From the NCBI GenBank assembly GCA_963204725.1, contig CAUJHH010000073.1, positions 1 through 63,758 on the forward strand: 63,758 bases of DNA, in the 5' to 3' direction. This DNA comes from Planctomycetota bacterium (GTDB taxonomy: Bacteria; Planctomycetota; Phycisphaerae; Phycisphaerales; UBA1924). Under the pieces are notes generated by a model, which was given only the letters and a program-made list of their open reading frames with translations, did no database searches and was not told the DNA's origin. Positions 6,852-16,111 of this stretch are shown here, in pieces (the first letter of the stretch is position 1; the number at the start of each line of letters is the position of its first letter). A program made the translations under genes and the position numbers.

Positions 6852-9647
6852 ATGATGAGAGTACGTGGAGCAACCGGAATCGCGGCGGCGATGCTTGTCC
6901 TTGCGGCGGGCACGGCCTCGGCAGCGAACGAGTCCAACGGTCTTACGGGTCAGGCGGGCGCGGTGTTCGCTCAGCTCGAGCAATCCTTTCCGGGTGCTCA
7001 GTTCATCTCTGAGGGTGCCAACCTGAAGATGGTGTACGGCGTTCCGATGTCGGGCGGGGCGACGCCTGATGCCGCCGCTGAGGCGTGGCTAGCGCAGTAT
7101 GCCTCGGTTTGGGGCATCAGCGCATCGGACTTGGAACTCGATCGCGCTCACGAGATCGCAGAAGGTCGTTTCACGGTCTTCGCATACACGCAGACGATGA
7201 ATGGATTGCCCGTCGAGAACGGCATCGCACGCATTCTGGTCAACAACGAAATGGGCAAGGTGGTGCTCGCATCATCGAAGCTCGCGCAGGCTCCCGCCGA
7301 GGCCTTCGCCGCGCCCGCCATGGACGCGGATCAGGCGGTGCTGCTCGCACAGGCCCATCCGATGTTCCGCGACTACGGCAGCTGGACGATCCCCGAGATG
7401 GTGATCTGGGCCGATGCCGACGGTCGTCGCTCGTCCCAGGCTTGGAAGTTTGAGGGCGGTCGTGACCTTCCCGGAGATTTCCAGTGGCGGACGTTCTTCG
7501 TTGATGCTGCGTCGGGCGTGCTGCTCGAGGCCCGCAACGAGGTCTACACCGCCGATGTCTCCGGCAATGTCCAGGGCTTCGGAACGCCCGGCGTTCGTGC
7601 TCACAGCGGGAGCAACCCGCCTGCCAATCTCGCGATGCCCAAGCTTCGCATGACCATCACCGGCGGCAGCAATGCCTTCACCAGCACGCTCGGTGACTAC
7701 ACGATCTCCAACGGCGGCACGAGCGCCGTGACCGTGACCTCGAACCTCTCCGCGGGGCAGTGGGTCAATGTCAACCCCATTGGCGTGACGGAGCTCTCCG
7801 TCAGCGGCAGCGTGACGCCTCCAGGTCCGGGAAACTTCGTGTTCAACGCGGGATCCTCGGTTGAGGGAAATGTTGCCCAGGTCAATGCGTTCATTCACAC
7901 AACTCTGACGCACGACTTCATCAAGGATCGCGCACCGGCGTTCAATGGGCTGGACATCGTGATCCCGGCGAATACGGGAGTCTCTGGAACGTGCAACGCG
8001 TTCTTCACGACTTCCGGCGGCGCTTCGATCAACTTCTACAATTCGGGTGGCGGCTGCAACAACACCTCGTTTAGCACGGTTATCGCACACGAGTACGGCC
8101 ACTTCATCGTCAATCGCCTTGGGCTTTCGCAGGGCGGCTTCGGCGAGGGCTTCGGCGACACCATGGGTGTGCTCATGTACGACGTCGGCATCGTCGGACA
8201 GGACTTCACCACCGGCGGTGGCGCAGTCCGCAACGTCATGGACGGAACGCCCGACTGGACCAGCTCCGCTTGCAGTTCCGGCGTCCACACCTGCGGCGAG
8301 GTGCTCGGTGGTTCGTGGTACTTCATCAAGGAGAACTTCAAGTCGTTCTACGGCACCACAGATGGCCTGAATCGGGTCCGTCAGATGGGCGTTGACTGGT
8401 CCATGATGACCGCCGGCGGCCCGAACGGATGGGGAGCTGGTCCCAGCACCGCGATCGAAGTGCTGACGGTCAACGACAACAACGGCAATCTCAATGACGG
8501 CACACCCGACTACACCCGCATTTGCTCCGGCTTCGCCCAGCACAACATCGAGTGCCCGGCGTTGCAGCTCGCGACCTTCAGCTACCCCGATGGACGTCCC
8601 GACTTCGTGACTCCGGGACAGACGGTGTCGTTCCCGGTCGTCGTTGCGGGTGCGGGCGGTACGCCGCTGGCTGGCACCGGGCGTCTGATCTACACCATCA
8701 ACGGCGGTGCCGTGAACGTGGTGACGATGGATGAGCCCACGACAAACACCTACACGGCCGAGCTTCCCGCCGTCAACTGTGGCGACGACATCGACTACTA
8801 CGTGCGAGTCAATACCAGTGCAGGACTGGCGTACGACCCGGCCACCGCGGTCAGCGACGGCGCGAGATTCGTCGCCGTGGGTGCCTACGGCGTTGAGACG
8901 GTCTTCGCCGACGCGATGGAGACGAACCTCGGATGGACAGTCGGTGCGACCGGTGATTCGGCGACGACGGGTATTTGGACCCGCGTCAATCCCGTGGGAA
9001 CCGCGGCACAGCCCGAGGATGACCACACGCCCGCACCTGGCGTGACCGCTTGGGTGACCGGACAGGGCTCGGTCGGCGGTGCGATCGGCGATAACGATGT
9101 CGATGGCGGCGTGACCACGCTGACAAGCCCGGCGATCAATCTTGCTGGCTTTGCCGATGCGACGATCTCCTACTGGCGCTGGTACTCCAACGACGAGGGT
9201 TCGGCGCCCGGCGCAGATACGTTTGTCGTTCAGGTCTCCAACAACGGCACTACTTGGACCACGGTTGAGACCGTTGGGCCATCGGGTATCGAGGCATCCG
9301 GCGGTTGGTTCTTCCACTCGTTCGATGTGGCAGACTTCGTGGTGCCAACATCCAACGTTCGCGTCCGCTTCCAGGCATCTGACCTTGGCTCGGGCTCGAT
9401 CGTCGAGGCGGCTGTCGATGACTTTGATGTCACGGTGATCGACTGCACCTCGCCCTGCCCGGCCGATGTGAACGGCGGCGGTCTTGATGTGACCGACTTC
9501 CTCGACTTCCTCGATGCGTACGGAGCGTGCGACGGCCAGCCCGCGCCGTGCTCTTCGGGCGGCGTTTCAGCCGATTTCAATGGCGACACCGTCATCGATG
9601 TGCTCGACTTCCTCGACTTCCTCGACGCGTTCGGCATCGGTTGCTGA
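6852..9647 (+). CDS. Secreted M36-like metalloprotease with dockerin-like tail
   Basis: Protein of 931 residues. A signal peptide covers residues 1 to about 24 (AGTASA). A propeptide of FTP/PepSY style follows (about 30-240, including FTVFAYTQTMNGLPVENG). The catalytic region holds HEYGHFIVNRLGL at about residues 413-425, the HExxH zinc site, with EGFGD downstream supplying a likely third ligand, as in the fungalysin/thermolysin group. A beta-sandwich region resembling a carbohydrate- or protein-binding module occupies about 690-860. The end carries two EF-hand/dockerin-like repeats (DVTDFLDFLDAYG and DVLDFLDFLDAFG), each preceded by a DVNG or DFNGD loop. It probably digests extracellular protein. 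ATG at 6852 has a GGAG 3 nt upstream; the next codon is also ATG. A strong terminator follows. Confidence 0.88.
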   Translation: MMRVRGATGIAAAMLVLAAGTASAANESNGLTGQAGAVFAQLEQSFPGAQFISEGANLKMVYGVPMSGGATPDAAAEAWLAQYASVWGISASDLELDRAHEIAEGRFTVFAYTQTMNGLPVENGIARILVNNEMGKVVLASSKLAQAPAEAFAAPAMDADQAVLLAQAHPMFRDYGSWTIPEMVIWADADGRRSSQAWKFEGGRDLPGDFQWRTFFVDAASGVLLEARNEVYTADVSGNVQGFGTPGVRAHSGSNPPANLAMPKLRMTITGGSNAFTSTLGDYTISNGGTSAVTVTSNLSAGQWVNVNPIGVTELSVSGSVTPPGPGNFVFNAGSSVEGNVAQVNAFIHTTLTHDFIKDRAPAFNGLDIVIPANTGVSGTCNAFFTTSGGASINFYNSGGGCNNTSFSTVIAHEYGHFIVNRLGLSQGGFGEGFGDTMGVLMYDVGIVGQDFTTGGGAVRNVMDGTPDWTSSACSSGVHTCGEVLGGSWYFIKENFKSFYGTTDGLNRVRQMGVDWSMMTAGGPNGWGAGPSTAIEVLTVNDNNGNLNDGTPDYTRICSGFAQHNIECPALQLATFSYPDGRPDFVTPGQTVSFPVVVAGAGGTPLAGTGRLIYTINGGAVNVVTMDEPTTNTYTAELPAVNCGDDIDYYVRVNTSAGLAYDPATAVSDGARFVAVGAYGVETVFADAMETNLGWTVGATGDSATTGIWTRVNPVGTAAQPEDDHTPAPGVTAWVTGQGSVGGAIGDNDVDGGVTTLTSPAINLAGFADATISYWRWYSNDEGSAPGADTFVVQVSNNGTTWTTVETVGPSGIEASGGWFFHSFDVADFVVPTSNVRVRFQASDLGSGSIVEAAVDDFDVTVIDCTSPCPADVNGGGLDVTDFLDFLDAYGACDGQPAPCSSGGVSADFNGDTVIDVLDFLDFLDAFGIGC

Positions 9648-9684
9648 TCGGCTCGATCGGACTGTTCGATAGGGTTTAACGAAT

Positions 9685-9714
9685 GCGGGCCTCCCGAAAG
9701 GGAGGCCCGCTTTG
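9685..9714 (+). terminator. Rho-independent terminator between protease and nadK
   Basis: Perfect 11-bp stem GCGGGCCTCCC / GGGAGGCCCGC with a GAAA loop, followed by TTTG. It lies between convergent genes and may serve both strands. Confidence 0.85.
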
Positions 9715-9750
9715 CGTTGATCTGGTTGAAGTCATCGGGCCCTATCGGCG

Positions 9751-10626
9751 CTACGTCTCGCGCCGCTTGGGCGGCGCCGCCCAGTGCAGCCGCTCGATGA
9801 GCGTGCCCCAGTAGTCGGCACGCGGATTCCGTACAAAGCGGATCTGGCGTGCGTGCCGCTTGAGCACAATTCGGTCGGCGTCTCGGAGCGGCTCGGAGAC
9901 CTGGCCGTCCAACACGAGCGCACACGTCTGATCGCCGCCGACGGCCGACGCCCGGAGCATGGAGAGCTCGATCACGCTGGAGCCGGAGACCACCACGGGG
10001 CGAAAGCTCAGCGAGTGCGGAGCCAGCGGTGTGATCGCGAATGCGTCGGCATCTGGCGCGACAATCGGGCCACCCGCGGAGAGGTTGTACGCGGTGGAAC
10101 CGATTGGTGTCGAAACGATGAGTCCATCGCCACTAACAGATGGCCCCATGCGACCGTCGATGGCGATTGAAAGTTCCATCATGTGGCGAGGAAGCCCGTT
10201 CGCCACGACGGCCTCGTTGAGGGCGATACCCTGGAGGCGAGGCTCCCCCTTGCCGGACGAGAAGACCCCCGCATGGAGCATCGAGAGTGATCGCGTCGGG
10301 AGCTCGCCATCGCCGAACATGGTGGCGGCCTGGTCGCGGAGCGACTCGAGCGCGAACTCTGCGATGTAGCCGAGTCTGCCGAGGTTCACTCCAAGCAGCG
10401 GTATGTCCATGTCGACGAATCTTCTTGCCTGCGCCAGCAGGGTGCCGTCTCCACCGAGCACGACAACCACATCCGCATCCGACGCCTCGGCGGGCAGGGG
10501 CTCGGGGAGCGCGTCCTGGCTGGAAAGCAGCGTCGCATGAGACTTGATGAGCGCCGCGACATCCTTGGATGCGGCGATCGCTTCCTGGCTACGCGGGTTG
10601 GTGAGAAGCAGCACACGCTTTGGCAT
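9751..10626 (-). CDS. nadK: NAD kinase
   Basis: Phosphorylates NAD to NADP with ATP or polyphosphate. Diagnostic motifs in order are VVLGGDGTLLAQARRF (GGDGT nucleotide-binding loop, about residues 52-67), GVNLGRLGYIAEF, the NEAVV motif, and GDGLIVSTPIGSTAYNLSAGGP. The 291-residue length is normal. The ATG at 10626 is preferred over a GTG at 10647 because a TACACT box ends 6 nt before the ATG. It lies 27 nt downstream of dxs, so it may be read both from that operon and from its own leaderless promoter. Confidence 0.94.
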   Translation of the reverse strand: MPKRVLLLTNPRSQEAIAASKDVAALIKSHATLLSSQDALPEPLPAEASDADVVVVLGGDGTLLAQARRFVDMDIPLLGVNLGRLGYIAEFALESLRDQAATMFGDGELPTRSLSMLHAGVFSSGKGEPRLQGIALNEAVVANGLPRHMMELSIAIDGRMGPSVSGDGLIVSTPIGSTAYNLSAGGPIVAPDADAFAITPLAPHSLSFRPVVVSGSSVIELSMLRASAVGGDQTCALVLDGQVSEPLRDADRIVLKRHARQIRFVRNPRADYWGTLIERLHWAAPPKRRET

Positions 10627-10632
10627 CGAAGA

Positions 10633-10638
10633 AGTGTA
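10633..10638 (-). promoter_or_regulatory. -10 box TACACT, nadK leaderless start
   Basis: Minus-strand TACACT with a 6-nt spacer to the nadK ATG. There is no Shine-Dalgarno in the spacer. Confidence 0.5.
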
Positions 10639-10653
10639 CCGATTCACCGGATA

Positions 10654-12681
10654 TCAGACTGAGGTGCCTGCGCCTCGTTGTTTCCGATGGATGTTCTCGC
10701 TTCGTGGGGCATCGGTGCTGGAACTCGGAGACTCGGCGAGCACCATCCGGATCATGCGAGCGATCCCGGCGGCATCGAGTCCAACCTCGGCGAGCTGGTC
10801 GTTGCGTGAGTCCTGCATGATCCAACCGTCGGGCATTCCGTGCACCCGGATCCGGGACGTGTCCAGCCCCATGTCGGACGCGGCCTCGAGGACCGCCCCG
10901 CCAAATCCGCCGATGACCGAGTGGTCCTCCACGGTCAGGATCGGGATGCCACGTTCGACAAGATCGTGCAGCAACTCGCGATCCACGGGCTTCGCGAAGC
11001 GAGCGTCATACACCGAGACCGAGTAGTCCGTCGAGAGTGATTGGGCCGCCTCGACCGCTGCAATCGCCGGTGTTCCAAACGCCAGCACCGCGAGATCGGG
11101 CTGGGCCGTTCCCTCGGTCAGGATTCTTGCGCAGCCGAGAACAAACTGGGGGCACGCTTGGCTTGAGAAGCATGGCGATACATTGTCACGCGGGTATCGA
11201 ATCGCTGAAAGGCCGTCTTCGTACTCGCGCATGAACTCGAGTGCCGCGAGCAGGGAGGACTCGTCGATCGCCGCCATCACGCACGCGCCGGGGAGCGTGC
11301 GAAGGAGCGAGATGTCACAGAAACCGTGGTGGACCGCGCCGTCGCCGCCGACGAGGCCGGCTCGATCGAGACACAGTCTGACCGGGAGGCCTTGGAGTGC
11401 GGCCTCTTGGAACGCCTGATCGAAGGCTCGCTGAAGGAACGTGCTGTACACCGCAAAGAATGGCTTGAATCCGGTCTTGGCGAGCCCTGCCATCATGTCG
11501 AGCGCGTGGCTCTCGCAGATGCCGACGTCCCAGGATCGCTCGGGGAATCTCTCGAGCACGCGATTCATGCCGGTGCCGTCCGGCATCGCGGCCGTGCATG
11601 CAACGACGCGCGGATCTCGCTCCATCAGGGCAACCATCGCTTCTCCGAAGGCGGTGGTGAACGATCGCCCGTCCTTCTTGAGCTCGATCCTGCACCCCTC
11701 GTTCACCAGCTCGCCATCAACGCTGAACGCGGGCGGCGAGTGAAACGTGCTCGAATCAGACTCGCTGAATGCGTACCCCTTGCCCTTGGTCGTCTTGACG
11801 TGTAGCACCATGGGACGATCGAAGTCGCGGGCCTCGCTCAGGAACTCGATGAGCGTGCGGAGGTCGTGGCCATCGATGGGGCCGACAGTCACAAGCCCGA
11901 ACCGCTCAAACCATGAGTCCTCGGCAACCCATGCCTTCGTGGCCTCACCCATCCGGTGGTAGGCCTCCTCGAGCACGGAGCCGCCCGGAACGTGCTTGAG
12001 GAATCTGTGAGCCGATTTCTTGAAGTCTCCGTAGAGCGTGGACAGGCGAACGCGATCGAAGTACTGCGACACCGCCCCTTGTGGCTTGCTGATTGACATG
12101 CCGTTGTCGTTGAGGACGACGAGGAACTGTCGTTTCAGCGTGCCCGCGTTGTTCAATCCCTCCATCGCGACGCCGTTCACAATCGAGGCGTCGCCGATGA
12201 GCGTGACAACACGGCGGCCGTCCGGACGGCCCTTCGGATCATGAGATTCGTTGTTCAGAGCGTCGCCGCGGGCCATGCCGACTGCCGTGGAGATCCCTGT
12301 GCCGGCGTGGCCGACACGAAATAGGTCGTACGGAGACTCCAGCGGTTCGGGAAACCCGGCCATTCCCTTGCGGGTGCGCAGCTCGCCGAGCAGAGGAAGT
12401 CTTCCCGTGAGCAACTTGTGCGGATAGCACTGGTGTCCGACATCGAAGAGCAGGCGATCGTGCCCGAAGTCGAACACGTAGTGCAGCGCGATCGTCAATT
12501 CGACCACGCCAAGATTCGGCGCGAGGTGGCCGCCGGTGCGAGCAACTTGCGACACGATCGCTTCACGGATCTCGGAGGCCAGACGCTCCAGTTGTTCGAT
12601 GGAGAGCTTGCGAAGATCCTTGGGCGACGTGAGCGAGGGGAGGATTCGGTCGGGGCGGTCGTTCACGAGGTGCGCTTTCAA
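10654..12681 (-). CDS. dxs: 1-deoxy-D-xylulose-5-phosphate synthase
   Basis: First enzyme of the MEP isoprenoid pathway: condenses pyruvate and glyceraldehyde 3-phosphate using thiamine diphosphate. Motifs: LLFDVGHQCYPHKLLTGR near the N-terminus, the TPP-binding GDASIVNGVAMEGLNNAG about residues 170-187, a transketolase pyrimidine-binding domain with VGICESHALDMMAGLAKTG, GLVGGDGAVHHG, and a C-terminal transketolase domain with TVEDHSVIGGFG. Length of 675 residues is within family range. It starts with TTG at 12681 behind a TATAAT box; a GTG at 12666 is an alternative. It is followed by nadK and preceded by ispA, forming an isoprenoid-linked group. Confidence 0.95.
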   Translation of the reverse strand: MKAHLVNDRPDRILPSLTSPKDLRKLSIEQLERLASEIREAIVSQVARTGGHLAPNLGVVELTIALHYVFDFGHDRLLFDVGHQCYPHKLLTGRLPLLGELRTRKGMAGFPEPLESPYDLFRVGHAGTGISTAVGMARGDALNNESHDPKGRPDGRRVVTLIGDASIVNGVAMEGLNNAGTLKRQFLVVLNDNGMSISKPQGAVSQYFDRVRLSTLYGDFKKSAHRFLKHVPGGSVLEEAYHRMGEATKAWVAEDSWFERFGLVTVGPIDGHDLRTLIEFLSEARDFDRPMVLHVKTTKGKGYAFSESDSSTFHSPPAFSVDGELVNEGCRIELKKDGRSFTTAFGEAMVALMERDPRVVACTAAMPDGTGMNRVLERFPERSWDVGICESHALDMMAGLAKTGFKPFFAVYSTFLQRAFDQAFQEAALQGLPVRLCLDRAGLVGGDGAVHHGFCDISLLRTLPGACVMAAIDESSLLAALEFMREYEDGLSAIRYPRDNVSPCFSSQACPQFVLGCARILTEGTAQPDLAVLAFGTPAIAAVEAAQSLSTDYSVSVYDARFAKPVDRELLHDLVERGIPILTVEDHSVIGGFGGAVLEAASDMGLDTSRIRVHGMPDGWIMQDSRNDQLAEVGLDAAGIARMIRMVLAESPSSSTDAPRSENIHRKQRGAGTSV

Positions 12682-12695
12682 TAGATTCTGAAATG

Positions 12696-12701
12696 ATTAT
12701 A
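12696..12701 (-). promoter_or_regulatory. -10 box TATAAT upstream of dxs
   Basis: A perfect TATAAT on the minus strand, 14 nt before the TTG start of dxs, giving a leader of only about 7 nt. No consensus -35 is seen. Confidence 0.5.
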
Positions 12702-12758
12702 CCTGAGACCCGATTCGTTTGCCACGACCGATCTTCCGGGACAAGACGCAGCTCACGC

Positions 12759-13643
12759 TTAGCGTTCTCGCGCGGCCAAGGTTCGCGCCCATCGATCCAA
12801 GCCCGCCGAGAGCGAGCCCAAGGGCGTTATGGCGTCCAAGGCGAGTTCGAGCAACTCTTCCACTCGACGCCTTGAGCCATCGATTCCCAAGATGCCGGGA
12901 TACGTGAGCTTCCCGGCGTTGGCATCCTTGCCGGTTCGCTTCCCGGCGCGATCCGACGTTTGCGTGACGTCCAACAGGTCGTCGACGATCTGGAACATGA
13001 GGCCGACCGCCTCTCCGTATTTGGTGACCGCAGCGAGCAGCGCTGGTTCGCAAGATGCAGATGCGGTGCCGCGAGCCGCCATCGCTCCCATGACGCACGA
13101 GGCTCGAATCAGTGCCCCGGTCTTGTTGCTGTGGATCAGCACCACACGAGCCTCCGGCTCGAGCCCTTCCGGGAGCCCGCCGAGTGAGTCATAGACCTGG
13201 CCTGCGATCATGCCGCTCGTGGCGCGTGTGAGTTCGTCGATGATGCGGAGCATCTGCTCGGGTTCGACGCAGGTCCGGCGGAGGGCATCGAACGAGAGGG
13301 TCAAGAGAGCGTCACCTGCCAGAACCGCCATCGCCTCGCCGGCGTGTCGATGCAGCGTCGGCCGGCCGCGACGCATGTCGTCGTTGTCGAGCGCGGGCAG
13401 GTCGTCGTGGACGAGACTGAACGCATGCACCATCTCGACCGCGGCTCCTGCGGCGAGTGAATCGGTCCCCGCTCCGCCGACGGCGACGCACGCGTGCCAG
13501 GAGAGAAGGGGGCGGATCCGCTTTCCGGGACCCAGCACGGCGTATCTGAGCGCTTCCACGAGCGATGGCGGGAGCGAGGCGTCCGCAACGACGTCTGCAA
13601 TCTGGGCGTCAACCTGCTTCAGAATCTCTTGATCTTCGCTCAC
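12759..13643 (-). CDS. ispA: Polyprenyl (farnesyl/geranylgeranyl) diphosphate synthase
   Basis: Head-to-tail prenyl chain elongation from isopentenyl diphosphate. Both Asp-rich motifs are present: HDDLPALDNDDMRRGRPT (first DDxxxxD, about residues 84-101) and FQIVDDLLDVT (second DDxxD-like). The short-chain IspA type is suggested by the DDxxxxD spacing, but chain length cannot be fixed. The start is a GTG at 13643 with GAGG about 10 nt upstream; longer in-frame starts would invade the neighbouring promoter region. Upstream of dxs on the same strand, so the product supplies C15/C20 units made from the MEP pathway. It diverges from the ExbB-like gene. Confidence 0.93.
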   Translation of the reverse strand: MSEDQEILKQVDAQIADVVADASLPPSLVEALRYAVLGPGKRIRPLLSWHACVAVGGAGTDSLAAGAAVEMVHAFSLVHDDLPALDNDDMRRGRPTLHRHAGEAMAVLAGDALLTLSFDALRRTCVEPEQMLRIIDELTRATSGMIAGQVYDSLGGLPEGLEPEARVVLIHSNKTGALIRASCVMGAMAARGTASASCEPALLAAVTKYGEAVGLMFQIVDDLLDVTQTSDRAGKRTGKDANAGKLTYPGILGIDGSRRRVEELLELALDAITPLGSLSAGLDRWARTLAARER

Positions 13644-13709
13644 GCTCGTAGCGCCTCGTGGTGGAAACTGGGTGCAATCGTATGGCCAGTGACGTCGAAC
13701 GCTGGCGGC

Positions 13710-13715
13710 TACCAT
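13710..13715 (+). promoter_or_regulatory. -10 box TACCAT, exbB-like leaderless start
   Basis: TACCAT ends 9 nt before the ATG at 13725 in the short divergent region with ispA. No Shine-Dalgarno is present. Confidence 0.45.
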
Positions 13716-13724
13716 GATTCCCTA

Positions 13725-14405
13725 ATGGCGAGTGCGGCAACGGTACTCCTGCGGTTCTTTGACGACGGCGGCGTCGTGATGTGGCCGTTGCTCGGAATGA
13801 GCGTGTTCTCGGTCGCGCTCTCACTCGAGCGGACGTGGTTCTGGACCAGAACGCACTCAAAGAAGCGATCGAGTGTGCTTCGCTCGGTCTTGAGACGTGT
13901 GCGCGAGGGCGATCTGGCAGGTGCGATGGACATCGCGGAGAGTGATGCGTCGATCTACGGTGGGTTCGCGTCAACCATGATCGCCGACGCACGCAAACGA
14001 GCGGACCCAGCGTCGATCGAAGCGCACGGAATGGAGCTCGTTGAGCGCATACGCCCCCGGATCGAGCGATTCTCGTCGGTACTGTCCACCATCGTGACCG
14101 CGGCGCCGATGCTCGGCATTCTCGGCACCGTGACAGGGATCATTCAGTCGTTTCAGTTGCTCGGGAACGAGCGTGGTGTCACCGATCCGACACTCGTCGC
14201 CGGTGGCATTGCAGAGGCCCTATACACCACCGTGTTCGGTCTCGTCGTCGCTCTGGTGACGTTGTTCCCTTATGTCGCCTTTAAGGGGCAGTCAGACCGC
14301 GCCTTCGGTCGGCTTGAATCGATGATCGGTGTCTTCGCTCAGATCGGGTCGAACTCGTCTGGTCGGTCGATGGATCCCAAGAGGTCGTCGGGTTCCGATT
14401 CCTGA
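13725..14405 (+). CDS. MotA/TolQ/ExbB-type proton channel protein
   Basis: Protein of 226 residues with three membrane segments: about 15-37 (GGVVMWPLLGMSVFSVALSL), then after a cytoplasmic loop 110-135 (IVTAAPMLGILGTVTGIIQS) and 155-180 (TTVFGLVVALVTLFPYVAF). The TAAPMLGILGTVTG element is the family signature for the pore-lining helix. ExbB/TolQ proteins form proton channels with ExbD/TolR and power TonB transport or envelope constriction. No ExbD/TolR gene is next to it: the following gene is on the other strand, behind an inverted repeat. It may pair with a distant partner. Confidence 0.85.
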   Translation: MASAATVLLRFFDDGGVVMWPLLGMSVFSVALSLERTWFWTRTHSKKRSSVLRSVLRRVREGDLAGAMDIAESDASIYGGFASTMIADARKRADPASIEAHGMELVERIRPRIERFSSVLSTIVTAAPMLGILGTVTGIIQSFQLLGNERGVTDPTLVAGGIAEALYTTVFGLVVALVTLFPYVAFKGQSDRAFGRLESMIGVFAQIGSNSSGRSMDPKRSSGSDS

Positions 14406-14427
14406 CTTGGTTGCGGCACCAAAGAAT

Positions 14428-14463
14428 CGGGCCTCCAGTTCCCGAGGGAATGATGGAGGCCCG
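14428..14463. terminator. Inverted repeat between convergent genes, probable terminator
   Basis: Ten-bp stem CGGGCCTCCA / TGGAGGCCCG with a 16-nt loop, located just after the ExbB-like gene and before the convergent dehydrogenase. A clear T-run is missing, so it may act through a GC-rich stem alone. Confidence 0.55.
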
Positions 14464-14515
14464 GATCGGCGCTGTTCATTGATCGGACACGAAACGGCGT
14501 CGTGTCTCGTCCCAT

Positions 14516-15943
14516 TCAGATGCAGGAGTCTTGGCCGAACGCATCGAGGAAATCAAGGAAATCGAGCACGTCGATCACGGTATCGCCGTTAAAGTCGGCG
14601 TCGCCGATTGATCCGCAGGGAGCGGGCTGGCCGTCGCAGGTTCCGTAATCGTCGATGAAGTCGAGGAAGTCCAGAACGTCGACCAAGCCGTCAGCGTTGT
14701 AGTCGCCCGCGATGGGGCCGCTGCGAATCATTCTGAAGACCTCGCCACTCTGGTCGACGATGTAGAGGTTCCCCGCGTTGTCTTCCCCGAACGAAGTGAT
14801 GGAGTTGATCGCGAGCGAGCCGGGGGGGTCCAGCTCGGTCGTGCGATCGGTAAACTCGGTGACGGATGCGCCGTCGTATCGGAAGGACTTGATGCGATTA
14901 GAGCAATAGTCGGCGAAGAAATAGGTGCCGCGCAGATCACAGATCGGCCCGCGATAGACGTACCCGCCCGTCACCGAGCACGAGAAGCCGTCGGTGGAAT
15001 GGTTGAAGACGTGGATCGGGAAGGTCATTGTGGACGCCGAGGCGCAACCAGCAGTGTTGAAAGCGTTGTTGCCCTCGTAGCAGCGCCACCCGTAGTTTGT
15101 GCCACCCGAGCTTCCAGCGGGCTGGATGTTGATCTCTTCCCAGTTGTTCTGTCCGACGTCGGCAATCCAGAGATCTCCGGTCGCTCGGTCGAACGAACTC
15201 CGCCAGGCATTGCGCAGCCCGAACGCCCAGATCTCATCATCGTTACCGTCGGCGACGAATGGATTGTCAGAGGGAATTGAGTACAGACGGTTCGGGTCGG
15301 CGGGGAAGCCATCATCGTCGGCGTTTCCGGGAACGTCGTCGGCCCCATCGACATCAATGCGCAGCATCTTTCCGAGGAGCTGAGACGTCGTGTCTTGGGC
15401 ACGATTGCCGGGATCGCCCCCCGAGCCGCCATCTCCCGTCGAGATGTAGAGATAACCGTCGGGCCCAAACCCGATCCAGCCACCGTTGTGATTCGAGAAC
15501 GGCTGTGCGAGCGTGAGCACGGTCTGAGCCGAGGCCACGTTCGCGAAACTGGCGGTTGCAGGATCGCCGACGGCCTGGTATCTCGCGATGACCGTGGTGC
15601 CAGCAGCGTTGGTGTAGTTCACCCAAAAGTAGCCGTTCGTGAGATAGTCCGGATGGAACGCCAGGCCGAGCAGTCCCTGTTCGTTGCCTGTGGAAAGGCT
15701 CGAAATCGAAAGGAATGCCGATGTCGCGAGCGTGTTCGTATTCAGGTCAAAGATCCTGATGCGTCCAGTGGAACCCGAACGCTGCTCGACGATGTAGATC
15801 CGATTCGAATCGCCCGGCGCATGCGTGACGTAGAGCGGATTCGAGAGACCGGAGGCGATCCGCTCGGTCGTCAGCGGCGTCTGCGCGAGCGCAGAGAGTG
15901 ACACTGCGGCCGTGAGTCCGGCCGCAAAGATTGAAATGTGCAT
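14516..15943 (-). CDS. Secreted PQQ-dependent sugar dehydrogenase-like protein with dockerin-like tail
   Basis: Protein of 475 residues with a signal peptide (cleavage near ALAQ, residue 20). The beta-propeller body matches the glucose/sorbosone dehydrogenase family: GLSNPLYVTHAPGD, the EQGLLGLAFHPDY segment, FSNHNGGWIGFGPDGYLYI, and NWEEINIQ with GWRCYEG. The family oxidises sugars with PQQ, but some members are binding propellers, so activity is not certain. The C-terminal 60 residues carry two dockerin-like repeats (DVLDFLDFIDDYG and DVLDFLDFLDAFG) almost identical to those of the protease at 6852, with a conserved linker CDGQPAPCG. A GGAGGT Shine-Dalgarno precedes the ATG. Confidence 0.87.
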   Translation of the reverse strand: MHISIFAAGLTAAVSLSALAQTPLTTERIASGLSNPLYVTHAPGDSNRIYIVEQRSGSTGRIRIFDLNTNTLATSAFLSISSLSTGNEQGLLGLAFHPDYLTNGYFWVNYTNAAGTTVIARYQAVGDPATASFANVASAQTVLTLAQPFSNHNGGWIGFGPDGYLYISTGDGGSGGDPGNRAQDTTSQLLGKMLRIDVDGADDVPGNADDDGFPADPNRLYSIPSDNPFVADGNDDEIWAFGLRNAWRSSFDRATGDLWIADVGQNNWEEINIQPAGSSGGTNYGWRCYEGNNAFNTAGCASASTMTFPIHVFNHSTDGFSCSVTGGYVYRGPICDLRGTYFFADYCSNRIKSFRYDGASVTEFTDRTTELDPPGSLAINSITSFGEDNAGNLYIVDQSGEVFRMIRSGPIAGDYNADGLVDVLDFLDFIDDYGTCDGQPAPCGSIGDADFNGDTVIDVLDFLDFLDAFGQDSCI

Positions 15944-16111
15944 CAGAAAGGACCTCCATCTCCAAGGGTTACGGCGGGTCCCCGTCGAGACTCACAGCGT
16001 AGCGGCCCGAGCAAACCAGAGGTAGCCGATAATCCACCGTACGGCCAAGAAGTCTCGCATCGATTCGTTCTCGGACCCCGAGAATGCGCCGCTTCGGCGT
16101 GTGATCGATGC

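Noticed and set aside
7272..9317. 681-codon open frame antisense to the metalloprotease
   Set aside because: It mirrors the codon structure of the GC-rich sense gene, which has clear signal peptide, HEYGH and tail; the antisense frame has no recognisable domain.
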